DNA of 12,738 nucleotides from Halobacteriales archaeon SW_9_67_24. GTDB lineage: Archaea; Halobacteriota; Halobacteria; Halobacteriales; Halococcaceae. Every line of letters starts with the position of its first letter. Within the stretch, counting starts at the first letter, position 1. Location: positions 1 through 12,738 of the forward strand of contig PXSV01000184.1 in the NCBI GenBank assembly GCA_003022685.1. The letters run 5' to 3'. Under the pieces are notes generated by a model. The model was given only the letters and a program-made list of their open reading frames with translations. It was not told where the DNA came from and made no database searches. This document shows positions 6,526-11,454 of this stretch, piece after piece. Position numbers and translations under genes: made by a program.

Positions 6526-7263
6526 ATGGCACGTATCGACGTCGTCACCGAAGACGTGTCCCTCGACGCGCCGACGCTCGTCGAGGGGCTCCCCGGTGTG
6601 GGTCTCGTTGGGAAGATCGTGGTCGACCATCTCGTCGACGCCCTCGGGATGGAATACTACGCCGCGGTCCAGTGTGAGGGCGTCCCCGAGGCGGCGGTCT
6701 ACCGTGGCGAGCGCTCCGCCCTCCGGCCACCCGTTCGGCTCCACGCCGATCCCGAGCGCGATCTCCTAGTGCTCCAGAGCGACGTCCCGGTGTCGCCCTC
6801 CGACGCGACAGGGTTCGCCGCCTGCATCACCTCGTGGCTCGACGACAACGACGTCACGCCGCTGTACCTCAGCGGCCTCCCCGACCAGTCAGAGAACGTC
6901 CCCGAGGTCTACGGCGTCTCGACCGGCGAGGGCGACGCCCTGCTCGACGAAGCCGGGATCGTTCCACCCGCCGAGGGCGGGCTCGTCAGCGGGCCGACCG
7001 GCGCGCTGCTGTATCACGCCGGCCGGGCGGACCTCGACAGCGTGGGGCTGATCGCCGAGACCAACCCCAAGTTCCCCGATCCCGAGGCCGCCCGTGCGGT
7101 GCTCGACGCTGGCGTCGAACCCATCACCGGTATCGATGTCGACACCGACGCGCTCGTCGAGCAGGCCGAGGAGATCCAGGACGCCCGCGAGCAGCTCGCC
7201 CAGCGGATGCAGCAGGCCGACGACGAGAGCTCTCAGGCCGAGCCGCTAGGGATGTTCCAATGA
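6526..7263 (+). CDS. PAC2 family protein (proteasome assembly chaperone-like)
   Basis: A 245-residue member of the PAC2 family, which contains eukaryotic proteasome-assembly chaperones and widespread archaeal homologues of uncertain function. Family marks are TLVEGLPGVGLVGKIVVDHL near residues 17-36, the AVYRGERSALRPPVRLHADP segment, LLVLQSDVPVSPSDATGFA, YLSGLP, and SGPTGALLYHAG followed by GLIAETNPKFPDPEAARAVL. The C-terminus (DTDALVEQAEEIQDAREQLA and on to about 230) is charged, Gln-rich and likely coiled-coil, ending in LGMFQ. ATG 6526 fits both the family N-terminus and the TATA spacing. There are no membrane segments, so it should be cytoplasmic. It stands alone, with no proteasome gene nearby. 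Its stop codon lies within the left arm of an inverted repeat (7260-7325). A chaperone role is family-based inference. Confidence 0.88.
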   Translation: MARIDVVTEDVSLDAPTLVEGLPGVGLVGKIVVDHLVDALGMEYYAAVQCEGVPEAAVYRGERSALRPPVRLHADPERDLLVLQSDVPVSPSDATGFAACITSWLDDNDVTPLYLSGLPDQSENVPEVYGVSTGEGDALLDEAGIVPPAEGGLVSGPTGALLYHAGRADLDSVGLIAETNPKFPDPEAARAVLDAGVEPITGIDVDTDALVEQAEEIQDAREQLAQRMQQADDESSQAEPLGMFQ

Positions 7264-7325
7264 ACGTTTTTACTGCGGGGGTTCGCTCGCCTTCGGCTCG
7301 CTCAACCCCTTGCAAAAACGTTCAT
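7260..7325. repeat. Inverted repeat with perfect 12-bp arms on the PAC2 stop codon
   Basis: ATGAACGTTTTT (7260-7271) and AAAAACGTTCAT (7314-7325) are exact reverse complements. Between them a second pair, GGGGTT and AACCCC, flanks a cgctcgccttcggctcgct core, so the whole forms a long hairpin. The TGA stop of the PAC2 gene (7261-7263) is inside the left arm. The arms contain a T-run followed by a GC-rich stem, so it could end transcription of the PAC2 mRNA or belong to a dispersed repeat that continues to about 7500. Confidence 0.7.
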
Positions 7326-7635
7326 CAAAAACTCCCGCTCGTTCGCTTCGCTCACTCGCGGTGGGTGCGCTAACGCCCTCCGCAACTGCAACCGCACAGC
7401 ACCGCCCGAGCCCTCGGACGCTCCCTGCGGTCGCGTCCTCGCCCTCGATCCGCCAGGACCACTGCCGCAACCGGGCCGCCACCGCAACCACACTACAGTC
7501 ATAGCCGCCGCACCGCGGCCGCAGCCACATCGCGACCGGTTCGTTGCCGGCGTTCATAGGGATCGTTGTGACTGTGTACCGGCAGTCGCCGACCCCGGGT
7601 CGGCGGCATACCGACATGACTCACAACAGTCCCTA
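7264..7635. other. Gene-free, repeat-rich intergenic region
   Basis: I see no gene here. The region starts with the stop-codon hairpin (7260-7325), continues with a pyrimidine-rich stretch (aactcccgctcgttcgcttc at 7330-7349, then tcactcgcgg and proline/alanine-like triplets to about 7500), and ends with a nested palindrome (7557-7635). An open frame on the minus strand (7270-7617) has an Arg/Ala/Ser-rich low-complexity translation and no recognisable domain. I take it as a shadow of the repeat. The PAC2 gene ends at the left side and the zinc-finger gene ends at the right side, so this is a convergent 3' region. Confidence 0.6.
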
Positions 7636-7638
7636 TCA
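7554..7638 (-). repeat. Nested palindromic element, copy 1 (79-bp core flanked by TGA)
   Basis: On the minus strand the element reads TGA-TAGGGACTGTTGTGA ... GTCACAACGATCCCTA-TGA, with outer arms of about 27 nt that match imperfectly. An inner GC stem is made by gccgaccc (7589-7596 region) and gggtcggc. The first TGA (7638-7636) is the stop codon of the zinc-finger gene. The ends, the GTTG block ten bases in, and the TACCGG block at bases 22-27 align without gaps with copy 2 at 10271-10356. The rest differs but still pairs with itself. It may be a miniature mobile element or a structured 3'-UTR element. Confidence 0.7.
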
Positions 7639-7800
7639 GCGGGAGTTCTGTGTGTGCTCGTCTAGTTCATCCACGCCCTCGAATGTCTCGCCGCAAACAC
7701 CACACTCCTGATGAGCGATCGCCACGTGCTGGCCGAGCCCGCTCGGCGAATCGAAGCTGAAATCACACGTCTTGCAGGCGTAGTTCTTCGTCGTCGGCAT
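7636..7800 (-). CDS. Small C2H2 zinc-finger protein (54 aa)
   Basis: A haloarchaeal zinc-finger micro-protein. Residues C9-x2-C12-x12-H25-x4-H30 (YACKTCDFSFDSPSGLGQHV, then AIAH) form a standard C2H2 finger. A second unit starts C33-x2-C36-x12-H49 but the chain ends QNSR five residues later, so its fourth ligand is missing. It could bind DNA or RNA, or serve as a protein adaptor. I chose ATG 7800 since the family usually begins MPTTKNYxC-like; an in-frame GTG at 7944 overlaps the stop of the YkgJ gene (GTGA) and would add 48 residues, but that stretch crosses a DNA direct repeat read in two different frames and is unlikely to be conserved protein. The gene is last in the minus-strand group 9727-7636 and stops exactly at the edge of a palindromic element. 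Confidence 0.8.
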   Translation of the reverse strand: MPTTKNYACKTCDFSFDSPSGLGQHVAIAHQECGVCGETFEGVDELDEHTQNSR

Positions 7801-7821
7801 GAAACGATCGAACTCACCGGA

Positions 7822-7911
7822 CGGGATTCGACGTGGTGCTTGCCCTCGATCGATGTCGAAGTGCTTTGCAACATCACCCGCCCGGGCGGGATTCGACGTG
7901 GTGCTTGCCCT
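7822..7911. repeat. Pair of perfect 25-bp direct repeats in the zinc-finger leader
   Basis: The same 25 bases, beginning cgggattcgacgtggtgctt, occur at 7822-7846 and 7887-7911, 65 bp apart start to start. The right-hand copy overlaps a perfect 14-bp palindrome, CCCGCCCGGGCGGG (7877-7890). The repeats lie between the YkgJ stop and the zinc-finger start. They may be a duplicated operator, a leader-RNA element, or a recent tandem duplication. There are only two copies with 40 bp between, so it is not a CRISPR array. Confidence 0.85.
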
Positions 7912-7940
7912 TTCCGGCTGGGGACGCCCTGTCTCCGGGA

Positions 7941-8612
7941 TCACCGATCGATCCGCTCGCCGTCGGGTCGTTTCGCGCCTTCGGAGTCGTGAATTGCCAC
8001 CTCGCCAGGCCCGAGGTCGGCAGAGGCGTAGTTCTCACGCACCCCGATGGCCTCTTCAAGCTCGCGCACCGCGCGGCGCTTGAGCGCAGCGGCCAACTCC
8101 TCGGCGTCCTCACGGTCGATGTCGCGACCGAGGCCCTCGCACTCGTGGGCGCGGACCTCGCCTTCCTGATCGACCGCTTCGCCCGTCGGCTGGCTCGATC
8201 CCTCGACGGCGACGCTGAACGGATAGGTCCGACAGATAAGGGGCCGATCGCCGTGGACGGTACACGCCCCCGTTCCGTCGTCGTCCTCGGCGTAGAACGT
8301 GCAGTCGTTACAGCCGTCGGTCTGAAGCGCCCACTCGAAGGTCTCGCCCTCCGGGCCGTCGGGGCCGTTGGTCAGGCCGTAGGGCATCGGCCTGGCGACG
8401 TCCCGGTGATCGTACTCGCCCCCGTTCCGAAGTTCCCTGATCTCGTCGGGGAACACTGTCGCAGTGTGCTCCTCGTCCTCGCCGCCCCCCGTCTCGGCAG
8501 CCTTACAGCACGCCCCACACCGCGTGCACTCGAACCCGATCGACTTGATCGCGTCGGCGAGCACTCCTACATCGAGTTCGCGCGCCCGGTCGAGCTCCGA
8601 TTCGAGGCTCAC
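7941..8612 (-). CDS. YkgJ-type cysteine-cluster (putative metal-binding) protein
   Basis: A 223-residue protein with the YkgJ/zinc-or-iron-chelating domain. The cysteines are C29-x2-C32-x2-C35-C36 (FECTRCGACCK), C101-x2-C104 (DGCNDCTFY), and C117 with C127 in GACTVHGDRPLICRTYPF. These probably hold a metal ion or Fe-S centre; the exact role of the family is not established. The C-terminal third (AHECEGLGRDIDREDAEELA and beyond) is charged and helical. I chose GTG 8612 because it overlaps the TGA of the metallo-hydrolase gene (GTGA), implying translational coupling, and the residues upstream of it are Arg-rich and unlike the protein. There are no membrane segments. It is third in the minus-strand group of regulator, hydrolase, cysteine-cluster protein and zinc finger. 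Confidence 0.88.
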   Translation of the reverse strand: MSLESELDRARELDVGVLADAIKSIGFECTRCGACCKAAETGGGEDEEHTATVFPDEIRELRNGGEYDHRDVARPMPYGLTNGPDGPEGETFEWALQTDGCNDCTFYAEDDDGTGACTVHGDRPLICRTYPFSVAVEGSSQPTGEAVDQEGEVRAHECEGLGRDIDREDAEELAAALKRRAVRELEEAIGVRENYASADLGPGEVAIHDSEGAKRPDGERIDR

Positions 8613-9418
8613 AATCCCGCTTCGCCCCCACCCCGCGAAGACGCCTCTCGGACGCTCGCGCGCGCGCCGTCCCACGCCACCCGCCCCTCAACCGCGAGCT
8701 TTTCAAGGTGGGCCTCGACCGTGGCCTCGGCAAGACCGCGCATCCCTGAGACGTCCTTTTCGTAGGCGACATCAGTGATCTCCGCGACCGTCTCCGCGCC
8801 CTCGGTCACCGCCTGCAACACTGTCGCCTCCCGATCGAGGCGGTGGGCGATCAGTCGCTCCAGAACTGCTCGCGGCTCGTCGATGGCCGGCCCGTGGCCC
8901 GGATACAGCCGTTCGGGATCGCGGGCGTAGAGTCGCCGGAGCGCGGTGAGATACCCGCGCATGTCGCCTTCACCGGCAGCCACGACCACGCTCCCCGACG
9001 CGATTGCGAGATCGCCGACGAGAACTCCGTCGTCGAACCCGAGTGCGACGTGGTCGGGCGCGTGGCCTGGCGTCGACGCCACGGTGAGCGACCCCGCGTC
9101 GGTCTCGATCGTAGTTCCGTCACGAAACGTATCGTCGGGAGCGACCCCGGTCACGCGCTCGAAGCGGCCCTCGTAGCCAGCTTTCGAAAGGACGGTGGCC
9201 CCGCGATCGGTGTAGGCCGCGACGCCGCCGACGTGGTCGGGATGGACGTGGGTGACGAGGACCGTGTCCACTCGGCGACCATCGAGCGCGGCGTCGAGGG
9301 CTGCAGTTTCGGCTGCGGGATCGACCAGCACGGCGCGCTCGCTGCCGAGCACGTAGGCGTTCGTCGTGCCGCCAGGCGCGGCAGTATCGACCGGCACCGG
9401 GACCCGCTCGGGCTTCAT
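8609..9418 (-). CDS. Metallo-beta-lactamase-fold hydrolase (LACTB2/glyoxalase II-like)
   Basis: A 269-residue MBL-fold metallo-hydrolase. The dinuclear metal site is complete: THVHPDH (56-62), His in STPGHAPDH (H119), Asp in LVGDLA (D136) and His in LYPGHGPAID (H175). The C-terminal part, after IAHRLDREATVLQAVTEG, is a winged-helix-like tail as in LACTB2-type RNases and glyoxalase-II-like enzymes, so the substrate could be RNA or a thioester; the sequence does not decide. The ATG at 9418 begins the fold immediately. The gene follows the HTH regulator by 36 bp, which contains a T-run (ggtttttgcg on the minus strand) that could act as a weak terminator or an internal promoter. It overlaps the YkgJ gene by 4 nt. 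It is cytoplasmic. Confidence 0.9.
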   Translation of the reverse strand: MKPERVPVPVDTAAPGGTTNAYVLGSERAVLVDPAAETAALDAALDGRRVDTVLVTHVHPDHVGGVAAYTDRGATVLSKAGYEGRFERVTGVAPDDTFRDGTTIETDAGSLTVASTPGHAPDHVALGFDDGVLVGDLAIASGSVVVAAGEGDMRGYLTALRRLYARDPERLYPGHGPAIDEPRAVLERLIAHRLDREATVLQAVTEGAETVAEITDVAYEKDVSGMRGLAEATVEAHLEKLAVEGRVAWDGARASVREASSRGGGEAGL

Positions 9419-9454
9419 GCCGGTGGGCGGGAGCGACGACGCAAAAACCGCGCG

Positions 9455-9727
9455 CTACGTGTTGAGGAAGTAGACCTGTTTACGCGCGTCGTGGAAGCTG
9501 TACCGCGAGCCGACGAGTTCGACGTCTTCCAGCCTGTTGAGTGCGTATCGCACAGTCCTGTCGGGGAGCAGCGACTTGTCGGCGAGCTGGCCCTGCGAGA
9601 GCGGCGAGTCCGACTCCAGCACCTTGGCGACGAGCTTCGCGCTCGGGGGGAGCTCGCGCAAACGATCACGGTACTCGGTCTTCGACAGCGCGCCATCGGG
9701 TTGTGCGTGGTCTGTCGTGGCACTCAT
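9455..9727 (-). CDS. Winged-helix DNA-binding regulator (MarR/TrmB-like HTH)
   Basis: A 90-residue protein made almost entirely of a winged-helix domain: LSKTEYRDRLRELPPSAKLV (helix 1), then LSQGQLADKSLLPDRTVRYALNRLEDVELV (the helix-turn-helix; DRTVRYALNRL is the recognition helix), and GSRYSFHDARKQVYFLNT (wing and end). It looks like the compact, strongly conserved haloarchaeal HTH family. Its regulon is not known to me. The ATG at 9727 is preceded 5 nt upstream by a strong Shine-Dalgarno-like GGAGGGG (9739-9733 on the minus strand) and by a TATA box at about 9766-9772, so this mRNA has a short leader, unlike most genes here. It heads the group continuing through the hydrolase, YkgJ and zinc-finger genes and diverges from the PPOX oxidoreductase gene. 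Confidence 0.85.
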   Translation of the reverse strand: MSATTDHAQPDGALSKTEYRDRLRELPPSAKLVAKVLESDSPLSQGQLADKSLLPDRTVRYALNRLEDVELVGSRYSFHDARKQVYFLNT

Positions 9728-9862
9728 GCCGTCCCCTCCAGCGGGAGTACTGGTAAATCTTCCCCATATATACGCATGTATAATACGGCCACATGAGTTT
9801 ATCCATATGCCCTTATACGTCGTGGACGCAACCGCTTTGACGGGCGGCGGCGAACCCGGCGT
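9728..9862. promoter_or_regulatory. AT-rich divergent promoter/operator region
   Basis: This is the most AT-rich stretch in the window. For the minus-strand regulator gene, TATATATG (9772-9765) and GGAGGGG (9739-9733) fit a promoter plus ribosome site. For the plus-strand oxidoreductase gene, gtataatac (9778-9786), tttatcc (9798-9804) and cttatac (9812-9818) are TATA candidates. The last would give a leader of about 20 nt. A dyad TATAC-GCAT-GTATA (9769-9782) overlaps the minus TATA box and could be where the regulator binds its own promoter. Confidence 0.5.
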
Positions 9863-10273
9863 ATGGCGTCGATCCCGGAGTCGTTCCACGACCTGTTCGA
9901 GCGCGAGACGTACGCCCACTTCGCCACCGTGATGCCCGACGGCACGCCCCAGGTCACGCCGGTCTGGGTCGATTACGACGTGGAGGCGGACCGGGTGCTC
10001 GTCAACACCGCGCGGGGTCGACGGAAGGAGCAGAACGCCAGCAGGGACCCGAAGGTCGGTCTCTCGATGGTCGATCCCGACGATCCCTATCGGTTCGTCT
10101 CGGTACGTGGGGAAGTCGACGAACTCACCGAGGAGGGGGCGGTCGAGCACATCAACGAGCTCGCACGGCGGTACATGGACGCCGAGGAGTATCCCGGACT
10201 CGACGAGGAGGAGGGCGCGCGCGTCCAGATCAGGATCCGACCCGACGACGTCGCGGCCGGCGGGGCCGACTGA
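9863..10273 (+). CDS. PPOX-class F420-dependent oxidoreductase
   Basis: A 136-residue split-barrel protein of the pyridoxamine-5'-phosphate-oxidase-like superfamily, of the Rv1155-like, F420-binding class. The segment YAHFATVMPDGTPQVTPVWV, then VLVNTARGRRKEQNASRDPK, then VGLSMVDPDDPYRFVSVRGE is characteristic. It is followed by EEGAVEHINELARRYMD and a C-terminal strand, VQIRIRPDDVAAGGAD. Such proteins use cofactor F420 (made by haloarchaea) or a flavin for reduction reactions; the substrate is unknown. They act as cytoplasmic dimers. ATG 9863 is the only start that gives the family N-terminus. The gene diverges from the winged-helix regulator, so that protein may control it. Its stop TGA is also the left edge of palindromic element copy 2, which makes a tandem stop TGA-TAG. 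Confidence 0.9.
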   Translation: MASIPESFHDLFERETYAHFATVMPDGTPQVTPVWVDYDVEADRVLVNTARGRRKEQNASRDPKVGLSMVDPDDPYRFVSVRGEVDELTEEGAVEHINELARRYMDAEEYPGLDEEEGARVQIRIRPDDVAAGGAD

Positions 10274-10356
10274 TAGGGTCGGTTGGAAGCGGTTACCGGT
10301 GCGACCGCACGCCGTCGTGCGGTCGATCCCGGACGGACTTCCAACCGACCCTATGA
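10271..10356 (+). repeat. Nested palindromic element, copy 2 (80-bp core flanked by TGA)
   Basis: The outer arms are perfect 17-mers: ATAGGGTCGGTTGGAAG (10273-10289) and CTTCCAACCGACCCTAT (10338-10354). An inner perfect hairpin has 10-bp arms, CGACCGCACG (10302-10311) and CGTGCGGTCG (10316-10325), around the 4-nt loop CCGT. TGA occurs on both sides of the TAGGG...CCCTA core (10271-10273 and 10354-10356). The left TGA is the stop of the oxidoreductase gene. Compared with copy 1, the ends and two internal blocks agree while arm sequences differ but keep pairing. Confidence 0.85.
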
Positions 10357-10429
10357 GGGCCCGATCGCGGAAGCAAGCGGGGAAGGGAAAGATGTGAGGA
10401 CTGTCGACCCGTTGAGTGCATCCAGTACG

Positions 10430-10437
10430 GTTTTATC
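10430..10437 (+). promoter_or_regulatory. TATA-like promoter element of the methyltransferase gene
   Basis: The stretch ggttttat lies about 30 nt before the GTG at 10463 in otherwise GC-rich DNA, consistent with a leaderless or nearly leaderless transcript. It supports the GTG at 10463 over starts further upstream inside the palindrome. Confidence 0.5.
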
Positions 10438-10462
10438 CCCGGGCGAGCGAAAAACTGACAGC

Positions 10463-11173
10463 GTGAAGGGACAGGAGTGGTACCAGGCCGACGACATCGC
10501 CGCGGACTACGAGTCGAAACGGTTCTCCGACGGCGGCCGGCTGATCGACGAGCGCGAGAAACGAGCCGTGCTCTCGGCGGTCGGGCCGGTCAAGGGCAAG
10601 CGGATGCTCGAGATCGCCTGCGGCACAGGTAGATTCACCACGATGCTCGCCGAGCGCGGCGCGGACATCGTGGGCCTCGACATCTCGCCCGCAATGCTCC
10701 AGGAGGGCCGAGAGAAGGCCCGCGCGGCGGGCGTCGACGATCGCCTCGAGTTCATGCGCGGCGACGCCGCCAGACTCCCCTTCCCCGACGATCACTTCGA
10801 AACCGTGATCGCGATGCGGTTTTTCCACCTCGCCGACACCCCGGCCTCCTTCCTCGCGGAGATGCAGCGGGTCGCGCGCGACCAGGTTGTCTTCGACACG
10901 TTCCGACGGTTCAGCACCCGGAGCATCTACAACTGGCTGCTCCCGATGGGCTCGCGACTCTACGCTCGGGTGGAGGTCGAACAGCTGCTCGACGGCGCTA
11001 GCCTCGAACTCGCCGGCGAGGAACACGACTTCTTCTTCCCGTACGGGCTCTATCGCGACCTTCCGGGCCGTCTCGCGAGTCCCCTCCGTGAGGTCGACAC
11101 GGCGATCATGGACTCACCGGCCAGCGACTACGTGGCGTCGGTCTCGTACTGGGATACTCGTCTGAAGGGGTAG
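10463..11173 (+). CDS. Class I SAM-dependent methyltransferase
   Basis: A 236-residue Rossmann-fold methyltransferase. Motif I is MLEIACGTGRFTTMLAERGA, followed by VGLDISPAMLQEGREKARAA (acidic Asp for SAM ribose), LEFMRGDAARLPFPDDHFET and AMRFFHLADTPASFLAEMQR; the C-terminal half is the substrate-specific part. It resembles the Methyltransf_11/UbiE-like group, which includes quinone, lipid and small-molecule methyltransferases; the substrate cannot be read from sequence. I chose GTG 10463 (VKGQEWYQADDIAADYESKR) because a TATA-like box lies 30 nt upstream; the open frame extends to 10283, but only through the palindromic element. The start is separated from the PPOX gene by that element, so the two are likely transcribed separately. 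The stop TAG lies within a 9-bp-arm inverted repeat. Confidence 0.9.
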   Translation: MKGQEWYQADDIAADYESKRFSDGGRLIDEREKRAVLSAVGPVKGKRMLEIACGTGRFTTMLAERGADIVGLDISPAMLQEGREKARAAGVDDRLEFMRGDAARLPFPDDHFETVIAMRFFHLADTPASFLAEMQRVARDQVVFDTFRRFSTRSIYNWLLPMGSRLYARVEVEQLLDGASLELAGEEHDFFFPYGLYRDLPGRLASPLREVDTAIMDSPASDYVASVSYWDTRLKG

Positions 11174-11180
11174 TATCCCA
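11150..11180 (+). terminator. Hairpin across the methyltransferase stop codon
   Basis: TGGGATACT (11150-11158) and AGTATCCCA (11172-11180) are perfect reverse complements around a 13-nt loop. The TAG stop (11171-11173) lies at the start of the right arm. The structure could mark the transcript 3' end or protect it. There is no T-run after it. Confidence 0.45.
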
Positions 11181-11208
11181 CCGTCGTGGATCCGTGTAGA
11201 CCGCGACG

Positions 11209-11454
11209 ATGGCCGACAGCAACGGCCCACGACAGTACGGCGACGAACGCGACCGGCTCCAGGATTCCCCGATCACCGAGGCGGATCGACGTGCTGTCCG
11301 AGGGACGATCACCCACATGGACGGCGTCGATGACCTCGCTACCAGCATGATCAACTCTCGCCGGCTCCGCGCGGACCACCACGTTCGGCACGAGGTCAAC
11401 TCATCGGCGACACACCGTGCTGCCCGTGACACAATACCACATAGCACAACAGGT
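11209..11454 (+). pseudogene. Possible remnant of an integrase N-terminal domain
   Basis: The reading frame open from ATG 11209 into the DUF2071 gene encodes about 82 extra residues (MADSNGPRQYGDERDRLQDS, then PITEADRRAVRGTITHMDG and TSMINSRRLRADHH). DUF2071 proteins do not have this segment. The 'RDRLQDSPITEADRRAV' stretch recalls the core-binding domain of haloarchaeal tyrosine recombinases, which start with a similar 'L..S.I...D..A' helix. No catalytic domain follows, so if real it is a decayed piece that happens to be in frame. Alternatively it is simply a chance open frame in GC-rich DNA. Confidence 0.3.

Noticed and set aside
7270..7617. 115-codon minus-strand open frame in the repeat region
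   Set aside because: It runs through the inverted repeats with Ala/Arg/Ser low-complexity sequence and has no motif. Similar false ORFs are expected from this repeat type.
7822..7911. Short CRISPR array
   Set aside because: Only two 25-bp copies with one 40-bp gap, no third repeat and no cas genes; it overlaps a gene leader.
7877..7911. tRNA 3' end or attachment site (TCGAATCCCG-like string on the minus strand)
   Set aside because: The T-loop would need GTTCGAAT with a flanking stem; here it is ACGTCGAATC with no matching stem and no anticodon arm upstream.
10283..10462. Methyltransferase start within the palindromic element
   Set aside because: The extra 60 residues are low-complexity and derive from the hairpin. 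The TATA-like box at 10430 and the family-like N-terminus favour GTG 10463.
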